Source: Alcanivoracaceae bacterium (GTDB lineage: Bacteria; Pseudomonadota; Gammaproteobacteria; Xanthomonadales; Marinicellaceae). Taken from it: a DNA stretch of 38,914 nt. This document shows positions 33,223-38,914 of the stretch, in pieces (positions within the stretch are counted from its first letter, which is position 1; every line of letters begins with the position of its first letter). The translations under genes were made by a program, and so were the position numbers. Under the pieces are notes generated by a model. It saw nothing but the letters and a program-made list of their open reading frames with translations. It did not search any database and was not told the DNA's origin. The stretch spans positions 1 through 38,914 of the forward strand of contig JAESTH010000284.1 of assembly GCA_016763695.1 (NCBI GenBank), written 5' to 3'.

Positions 33223-36045
33223 ATGGACAGTAAAAAGCCGCTTTATAAAACCATCACTTTTTGGGTGGTGGTTTTATCCCTCCTTTACTCTACTCTCGGG
33301 CTTTTTGCTGTCCCATATTTTATTGAAAAAGAACTCAAAAAAATTGCATCCAATGATTTAAACTCACAATTAACTGTGGCCGACATCAGTTTTAACCCCT
33401 ATACAATATCATTAGATATCATTGATTTAAAACTCCGTGATGAAGATAACAGTTTGTGGTTTAGTGCCGATAAAATCCACACAAATTTACACCTATGGAT
33501 CAGTATTTTTAAAAATTTAAGCCTGGCAAAAATACATTTACAAAAACCATATTTTTATCTCAAGACAAAAAAAACCAATGACAGCATCCAATTACAATAT
33601 CCACAGATAATAGCGACTAGTGATTCTCAGCAGTCTTCACAACTGGTATTGGATATTGATGATATTGAGATAAATAATGGTTCTATAAGCTATGATGATG
33701 ATTCCCGTGATAAACATATCAACTTAAACATCCAGGAAATAATATTTCACAATCAAAAATTTACTACCGCAGATAATGACAGTGAGTTTGATTTATCTTT
33801 TATTACGGAGAATAATGAAGAGACCCGACTTTCAGGAAAGTTTAATTTTTCGAAATCAAATTTAACTGCCATTTGGAGTTTAAAAAACTGGTCTACTGAC
33901 ACGATTTTTAATTTTATGTCGGATAAAGATAATAAGTTTTTAGGCTTTCAGAATAAATCTGGCCAGATTGATGCTGATGGTTCCTTAAATTTCACAGATT
34001 TCAAGAACTCTCTACCTAATATACTGATTAACTCACTGCAATTAATAAACTTTAGCACAAAGACAAACAATAATCAGCAACCAATAATTGCCCTACCACA
34101 ATTACAGCTAAGTCATGCTGAAGTTGATTTAAACAAACAGGCAATAATCATTGATAATATTGATTCTGAACAAACAGAAGTGACCATAAGTATTACAGAA
34201 GATTATAACTTACTAATTGATGATTTTGCACAAACAGCCAATCAAACTAATGACAGTAATGAACAAGCTTGGAATTTTCATATAAAGAATATCAATCTCA
34301 ATAGTGGCTTACTACACCTCTCTAAAGAATTTAAAAATGAGAACCATATAAATGACCTCAATTTCAACAACATAAATATTCTCAATTTAAGCAATAATCA
34401 ACAAAAATCTGACATCAATATCTCTCTAAATACCGATGGTGAAGGACAAATTGATATACAGGCAAAACTACAACTAACACCCCTGAATCTCAATTCGCAT
34501 ATTACTTTCAATGACACAAATATAGCGAAATGGCAGGCATGGCTTCCATCTGATATTAATCTCACCATTGATCAGGGTCTATTATCATTACAACAAAATT
34601 TAGTTTTTACTGATGACGATTTCAGCAGTGAAGGTCACTTTGTTTTTAATAACATAAAGTTGCTAGATAATAATAAACAACCATTTTTAAGCATCAATCG
34701 TTTAGATTTATCAGAATCTCACATTGATTCATCGAAAAAGAGCATCAGTTTAAACAATATCATACTTGATCAGGCACAAGGCACACTAACTGTTTCGGAT
34801 ACACAACAATTGAATATTGATACTATTATTTCCTCAAATGAAAGGACCAGAAATGAGAGTGAAATTGATACCAAAGGCAAAGATTGGGTCATTGAAATCA
34901 AGCAGATTGAGCTGATAGATTCACAAACCAAGCTCATTGACAAGAGTATAAAGCCCTCATATCACACTGAACTAAGCAAGCTAAATGGTAATATAAAGGG
35001 CTTATCAAGTAGCAATTTATCAAAAGCTGATATTGAATTAAGTGGGGTATTAGACACCTATGCAAAGATTAATATTAATGGACAAATCAATCTTTTAGCA
35101 GATGATGCCTACACTGATTTATCCATAAATATAGAAAACCTGAGCTTACAGAATTTTAGCAGCTATAGTGCTCAATATTTGGGGTTTCCCATTACTCGTG
35201 GCAAAGCTGATTTTGAATTAAACTACCAACTCAATCAAAATTTATTGCAAGGCATCAACAATTTAACTTTTAAGCAATTACAGTTTGGTGAAAAAAACCA
35301 CAATAAAGAGGCCATTAATCTACCATTGAAACTAGCCGTAAATTTACTCACAGATGGCAAAGGCATAATGAAAATTAATTTGCCAGTGAGTGGTAATATT
35401 GATGATCCAGAATTCAGTTATGGAGGCATTATTTTTAAGGCTATGTTTAAATTAATCACAGGTATTGTTGCCTCGCCATTTAAATTACTGGGTAAATTGA
35501 TACCTGGTGGCGCTGACCTCGATTTAAGCGGCATTCAATTTGAGGCAGGTAGTGTGACTTTAAGTTCTGGTGAAGAAGGCAAACTTAAAGCCATAAAACA
35601 GATAATCAAACAAAAACCTGCAATCATACTGGAACTAACAGGCATAACAAATACTATAAATGATAGCAAAGTACTACAACGACAACTGTTATTAAAATCT
35701 TTAAACCTGCCAAAGCAAATAAATTTCAGCAATGCATCTCTACAAACATCCATAAAAAAACTTTATATCTCAACATTTTCAGCAGAGAAATGGGCACAAA
35801 CAGAGACCAATGCAACAAAAGATCAGCATCTTGACAGTTTTCTTTTAACAGAAAATTGCTGGGATGAATTGTTAGCAGCTCAAGATATTATAGAGCAACT
35901 AGACCTATTGGCAAAACAGCGTGCACAATATATCCAACAACTACTGATAGAAAAACATGCTATCTCGCAAGATAAAATTTTCTTAAAACCCAGTGAACAA
36001 TCTGAAGACCTATATCCACAAGTCAAATTTGGGATTGGTATTTAA
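33223..36045 (+). CDS. DUF748 (AsmA-like) envelope protein
   Basis: The 940-residue protein has one N-terminal transmembrane helix (about 11-32) and a very long periplasmic part made mostly of beta strands, with signatures of DUF748: LTVADISFNPYTISLDI near the start and LPVSGNIDDPEFSYGGIIFK followed by SPFKLLGKLIPGG near 720-765. Large AsmA-like proteins of this type are thought to form lipid-conducting bridges between the membranes, which is family knowledge and not shown here. The last 150 residues (about 790-940) are helical and soluble. It lies behind metG and 27 bases before the astacin gene. Confidence 0.85.
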   Translation: MDSKKPLYKTITFWVVVLSLLYSTLGLFAVPYFIEKELKKIASNDLNSQLTVADISFNPYTISLDIIDLKLRDEDNSLWFSADKIHTNLHLWISIFKNLSLAKIHLQKPYFYLKTKKTNDSIQLQYPQIIATSDSQQSSQLVLDIDDIEINNGSISYDDDSRDKHINLNIQEIIFHNQKFTTADNDSEFDLSFITENNEETRLSGKFNFSKSNLTAIWSLKNWSTDTIFNFMSDKDNKFLGFQNKSGQIDADGSLNFTDFKNSLPNILINSLQLINFSTKTNNNQQPIIALPQLQLSHAEVDLNKQAIIIDNIDSEQTEVTISITEDYNLLIDDFAQTANQTNDSNEQAWNFHIKNINLNSGLLHLSKEFKNENHINDLNFNNINILNLSNNQQKSDINISLNTDGEGQIDIQAKLQLTPLNLNSHITFNDTNIAKWQAWLPSDINLTIDQGLLSLQQNLVFTDDDFSSEGHFVFNNIKLLDNNKQPFLSINRLDLSESHIDSSKKSISLNNIILDQAQGTLTVSDTQQLNIDTIISSNERTRNESEIDTKGKDWVIEIKQIELIDSQTKLIDKSIKPSYHTELSKLNGNIKGLSSSNLSKADIELSGVLDTYAKININGQINLLADDAYTDLSINIENLSLQNFSSYSAQYLGFPITRGKADFELNYQLNQNLLQGINNLTFKQLQFGEKNHNKEAINLPLKLAVNLLTDGKGIMKINLPVSGNIDDPEFSYGGIIFKAMFKLITGIVASPFKLLGKLIPGGADLDLSGIQFEAGSVTLSSGEEGKLKAIKQIIKQKPAIILELTGITNTINDSKVLQRQLLLKSLNLPKQINFSNASLQTSIKKLYISTFSAEKWAQTETNATKDQHLDSFLLTENCWDELLAAQDIIEQLDLLAKQRAQYIQQLLIEKHAISQDKIFLKPSEQSEDLYPQVKFGIGI

Positions 36046-36072
36046 ATTAACTCTCATTTTAAAATTAAACAT

Positions 36073-37500
36073 ATGAAACAATCATCCTATCTTTTACTAT
36101 TCATTATATTTTACAGTACTCTTGCCAGCTCTTTTGTTTTCTATGAAGACACAAAAATATGGAATCAGGAATCGATTACATTTTATTTTTTAGACGGAAC
36201 TTCACAACAGAAAAATGAAGTCATTAAATTTGCTAAATCATGGGAACGATATTCAGGGATTAAATTTAAATACAGCAGCAAAGAGCCTGCTATTTTTAAT
36301 TTTAACAAATATTACGAAATCACATTCAAAGGGAATGCCAATGAATCAACTCAAGGAGCCATAAATGGCATCATTCATTTTGGTAAACTTTCAGATAACA
36401 TTATCTTCAGAAAAACCACGATTTTGCATGAATTTGGGCACATGTTGGGTTTAGGCCATGAGCACCAAAGAGCAGACAGACCAAGGTCACTTAATGACCG
36501 AACCTTAGTCAAATCATGTATTGACAACCAACTTCAGTCCCAATTATGGTGTCAGGAAAATTTATTTAACAAGAATACTAACGAGGTATTTGTCAAATCT
36601 AAATATGATTCAGAATCTATTATGCATTATGAAATGAATAATATTACTGGAAAAAAGAACAAAGCCAATGATTATACTTTCTGGGAGAATATACATTCGC
36701 TATCCTATACCGATAAATATTTTATCTCCATGCTATACAACCAAAATATATCAGATAAAACTCTGGAGAGAATGCACAAACAGGATTTATGGCAGCAACA
36801 AAAATTTGAAGAGCAAGCAAACAAGGCAAGAGAAAAGGCTATTTTGAACTTAAGCACTTCAACCTGTGAAGTATTAAAATACCAGAATCAATCCAAGGAT
36901 GGAAAGTATTGTGATGCTGGATTTATGATCATTGGTAAGGATGGTTTGAGTTTCCCTGACCCTGAATTTAAAACCTGTTACGTTAGTTATAAAAACGTAA
37001 AAAACAAAATGGATCATCACCAACTATGTCAACTTAACAGCAGACAATTATCAGCAAAACGTAAATTATGGAGAAATGAATTTTCTCAATATGGAAATTG
37101 CAAAAGGCTGGAAACCAATATGAAAAACAATCAAGAGTATTCTTGTGGCGAAGGTTATTCATTCGTTACATTTAACAATGATTTAATTGGTGAAAAGACC
37201 CTCTGCTATGGCAGTGAAGAATCTGTATATCTTGCCATGAAAGACAGTAAAATCTGTAATTTAGATAAATTTAAATTCATTTCACATCAAAGACAAGTGA
37301 AGGAAGACCAAAAAAAACAAATGAAGAACGACTACTGTCAGGTCGTTAAGAAAAAGTATAGCCGAGTTAACTGTCCTGTTGATTATGACTATACCATCAT
37401 TAATATAGATATAAAAAATAGACCCATTAACAATAAATGTTTCGCCAGTAAATACCAGGCCATTAATGCCATGCAACAAATTCCCTTTTGTCAGAGCTAA
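36073..37500 (+). CDS. Secreted astacin-family (M12A) metalloprotease with three cysteine modules
   Basis: The 475-residue protein has a signal peptide (about 1-20) and a compact astacin catalytic domain (about 25-225). The zinc motif is HEFGHMLGLGHEHQRADR (H119, E120, H123, H129) and the Met-turn is SIMHYEM (M184, Y186). No propeptide of normal length is seen. After a charged helical linker (about 228-262) there are three tandem modules of 52-55 residues, each with four cysteines: C265/280/302/319, C343/358/378/395 and C422/434/456/473. Spacing is 14-21-16, 14-19-16 and 11-21-16. I do not recognise this module. It may bind substrate or cell surface through two disulfides. Translation may follow that of the DUF748 gene. 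Confidence 0.85.
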   Translation: MKQSSYLLLFIIFYSTLASSFVFYEDTKIWNQESITFYFLDGTSQQKNEVIKFAKSWERYSGIKFKYSSKEPAIFNFNKYYEITFKGNANESTQGAINGIIHFGKLSDNIIFRKTTILHEFGHMLGLGHEHQRADRPRSLNDRTLVKSCIDNQLQSQLWCQENLFNKNTNEVFVKSKYDSESIMHYEMNNITGKKNKANDYTFWENIHSLSYTDKYFISMLYNQNISDKTLERMHKQDLWQQQKFEEQANKAREKAILNLSTSTCEVLKYQNQSKDGKYCDAGFMIIGKDGLSFPDPEFKTCYVSYKNVKNKMDHHQLCQLNSRQLSAKRKLWRNEFSQYGNCKRLETNMKNNQEYSCGEGYSFVTFNNDLIGEKTLCYGSEESVYLAMKDSKICNLDKFKFISHQRQVKEDQKKQMKNDYCQVVKKKYSRVNCPVDYDYTIINIDIKNRPINNKCFASKYQAINAMQQIPFCQS

Positions 37501-37597
37501 AACATGAATGAGGGATATACCTGATATAATTTGCAATTTTATATGGTTGATGCATATAGATTACGCCAACTTTATAGGATAGACTATCTTAATATGA

Positions 37598-37804
37598 AAA
37601 AATAAATGTGGATCAATAAGCAATGATATTTCAGAAGTTTTCTGTCGTTTAAACCTGAATCCTTACAGTTGGCTTGATAAACTCAAGAGTTTTAAATCAA
37701 AAGGACGAACTGCGGTTGGCACTGTAGCCCAACTTAAACACTTTTGTAAGCGCATGAAAGCCAAGTGGCTGGTGACAAACACCTTAACTCCTGCCTTGGA
37801 ATAA
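37598..37804 (+). pseudogene. Orphan open frame, fragment of an unrecognised gene
   Basis: A 68-codon frame runs between a TGA and the TAA at 37802. It has no start codon near its beginning; the first ATG is at about 37754. The sequence (for example FCRLNLNPYSWLDKLKSF and VAQLKHFCKRMKAKWLV) looks like a real helical, basic C-terminus. A strong terminator follows 59 bases later, as expected at the end of a gene. I could not assign it to a family. It is probably the 3' remnant of a gene lost by deletion or insertion in this decayed island. Confidence 0.4.
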
Positions 37805-37862
37805 AAACAACAGACTCAAGATTGTTTATCAGTAACCACGCTGATGCATAACTTTGTATGAA

Positions 37863-37902
37863 AAAAGCCCAATTGTCTATTTTCAGAAACAATTGGGCTT
37901 TT
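37863..37902 (+). terminator. Strong intrinsic terminator
   Basis: Perfect 14-bp arms AAAAGCCCAATTGT/ACAATTGGGCTTTT surround a 12-base loop, with T-rich sequence after the right arm and A-rich before the left. It works in both directions in principle. It follows the orphan frame rather than any intact gene. Confidence 0.8.
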
Positions 37903-38002
37903 CTCTATTTTGTATCAGATTTAAAATAAATCAGCCATATTTTTAAGAGCAGAATCACCTTTTTATATCAAAATCACATTTCCAAAAAACGCCTGTCTAT
38001 GT

Positions 38003-38725
38003 TTATTCTGACCTGTTAAAATCACTTTTGGATGTGATATTGTCCAGAGTATCATAGGAGTATCTTTTGGCAACAGAACCTGCAAGGCCTGCTATTTTTA
38101 GTCTGTGTAGTGCATCATAGGTAAAGGTTTCTATGGCTGTTTCACTACCAGTGGTCAGATTATCTCTGTTTAGTTCCTGTTTGCTGATGTTACCCTAGAC
38201 ATCGTAATCATAGCTGAGTATTTCTAAACCATTATCAGCTGAAGAGTTGCGAATTTCGGCTATTTGCCCTGAGATGAATAGTAATCGGTTTCGCTGGTTA
38301 ATTTGGCATTGTTATTGAAGGTACGGCTGGTTTCCTGTCCTTTGGCGTTCCAGCTTGTGACTTCCATCAGGTTTTGTACCAGTAAGACCTTTTTGTAACG
38401 CGAGTGAACCGTATTTTGTATTGATCTTTTCTACCGAATAGCTATTGTCATAGATCACCTGTTTAACACGATTGCAGTTACCATAATAATACCGTGTGAG
38501 GTAGCTGGCATTGTCGTTGCCTAGATTATTGGGGATTTGAGTATGTGGGGTTAGGGCGTTGGTTAGAATAGTTGTTTCTGTTATAACCCGACTTTGGTTA
38601 TCGTATTTGAACTCTTTTCTGTAATGTTCCTGAAAGCAGTTTGTTATATTTGGCGGGTATTCATTATTGCCCATGTTGCTTAACTTAAGTGTCCATTGAA
38701 TTAGGGGCACCTCAGTCTGTCTCAT
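38003..38725 (-). pseudogene. Rhs/YD-repeat protein fragment, broken
   Basis: The minus strand encodes YD-repeat sequence in several frames. From right to left there are EFKYDNQSRVITET, TRYYYGNCNRVKQVIYDN, then WNAKGQETSRTF in a second frame, ILSYDYDV-stop-GNISKQE in a third, and ETFTYDALHRLKIAG, RYSYDTLDNITSKSDF up to a stop at 38003. At least two frameshifts (about 38340-38380 and 38262-38270) and one in-frame TAG (38195-38197) are needed to join them. Intact Rhs proteins are large toxin-delivery shells with a variable C-terminal toxin. Neither the shell's N-terminus nor a toxin domain is present. The 5' end meets an IS-like terminal sequence. Confidence 0.8.
38690..38714 (-). mobile_element. 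IS3-like terminal inverted repeat remnant
   Basis: On the minus strand this 25-base stretch starts TGAGGTGCCCCT and ends TGGACA, the general form of IS3-family ends (TG...GCCCC...TGGACA). No transposase gene follows. It sits at the 5' edge of the Rhs fragment, so an insertion and later deletion may have removed the rest of that gene. No matching second end was found in the window. Confidence 0.35.
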
Positions 38726-38772
38726 GTATAATTAAGTAGCAAGCAGTTAATTAAAAATCAGCAACTAAAACT

Positions 38773-38798
38773 AAAGCCGTTAACAAATTAACGGCTTT
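38773..38798 (-). terminator. Hairpin, candidate leftward terminator
   Basis: Perfect arms AAAGCCGTTAA/TTAACGGCTTT flank a 4-base loop. On the minus strand it is followed by AGTTTTAGTT, a weak U tract. It may end a transcript coming from beyond the right edge of the window. Confidence 0.55.
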
Positions 38799-38837
38799 GG
38801 ATTGGGTTTAGAAAAAGTAATGCTAGTCAAAGCACCT

Positions 38838-38914
38838 GGTCGAGTAGACAGGCACTTCTAAATAACAAAGTTTTACCTTTGAGATTGAGTTGTTAACCAT
38901 GCCCCTCACAGAAC
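38838..38914 (-). mobile_element. Possible 3' part of a group II intron
   Basis: The minus strand begins GTTCTGTGAGGGGCATGG at the window edge and continues to TGCCTGTCTACTCGACC (ending at 38838). These two blocks resemble the segment that follows the reverse-transcriptase gene in bacterial group II introns (a GGTTCTGTGAGGGG motif and a TCTACTCGACC motif). The reverse transcriptase would lie to the right, outside the window. This rests on pattern memory and is uncertain. Confidence 0.35.

Noticed and set aside
1-38914. CRISPR arrays, tRNA and rRNA genes
   Set aside because: No regularly spaced repeats, tRNA cloverleaf with a T-loop consensus or rRNA-like segment was noticed on either strand by eye.

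Overview
This is about 39 kb of chromosome from an A+T-rich Gram-negative bacterium. The best fit is a free-living gammaproteobacterium. The evidence is an LPS-core gene pair (Kdo kinase and a heptosyltransferase-type enzyme), MltF, separate trpE and trpG, a DUF748 protein, and several secreted or lipoprotein peptidases. The C-terminal module of the FG-GAP protein suggests a Marinicella-like lineage, but that assignment is only inference. No tRNA, rRNA, CRISPR array or intact mobile element was seen.

Region 1 (1-6.7 kb) is a nitrate and molybdenum-cofactor locus. Two NarK-type nitrate/nitrite transporters are read leftward from a promoter with a near-perfect FNR-type box (3164-3177). Divergent from them is an unusual regulator: an N-terminal NIT (nitrate/nitrite-sensing) domain fused to a Crp/Fnr effector, with a C-terminal four-cysteine tail. 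It overlaps moeA, which overlaps mobA. Nitrate sensing, uptake and cofactor supply are therefore encoded side by side. narGHJI is not in the window.

Region 2 (6.7-14.8 kb) carries a PP2C phosphatase, the lytic transglycosylase MltF, two small conserved proteins (DUF6524, DUF6165) and a divergent LPS-core pair: a family 9 glycosyltransferase with an overlapping 48-residue membrane peptide, and kdkA. kdkA overlaps moaA, which leads moaC, moaD, moaE and a membrane-anchored TPR protein.

Region 3 (14.8-28.8 kb) is rich in exported proteins: an M49-type metallopeptidase lipoprotein with a remnant of a second copy behind it, a standalone CZB zinc-binding protein, a two-domain peptidoglycan amidase, an S9 peptidase broken by a one-base frameshift in a G run, a DUF885 protein, a PqqB-like metallo-beta-lactamase-fold protein, an AhpD-type protein, a cysteine-rich protein and a seven-repeat FG-GAP protein.

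Region 4 (28.9-37.5 kb) holds trpE-trpG, the divergent metG, a large DUF748 (AsmA-like) protein and an astacin protease whose C-terminal half contains three copies of a four-cysteine module. The last 1.4 kb (37.5-38.9 kb) is a decayed island: an orphan reading frame with a strong terminator, an Rhs pseudogene fragment, an IS3-like terminal sequence and what looks like the tail of a group II intron.

Several unrelated families of REP-like palindromes lie in the intergenic spaces (65-126, 1766-1791, 9808-9833, 23781-23914).
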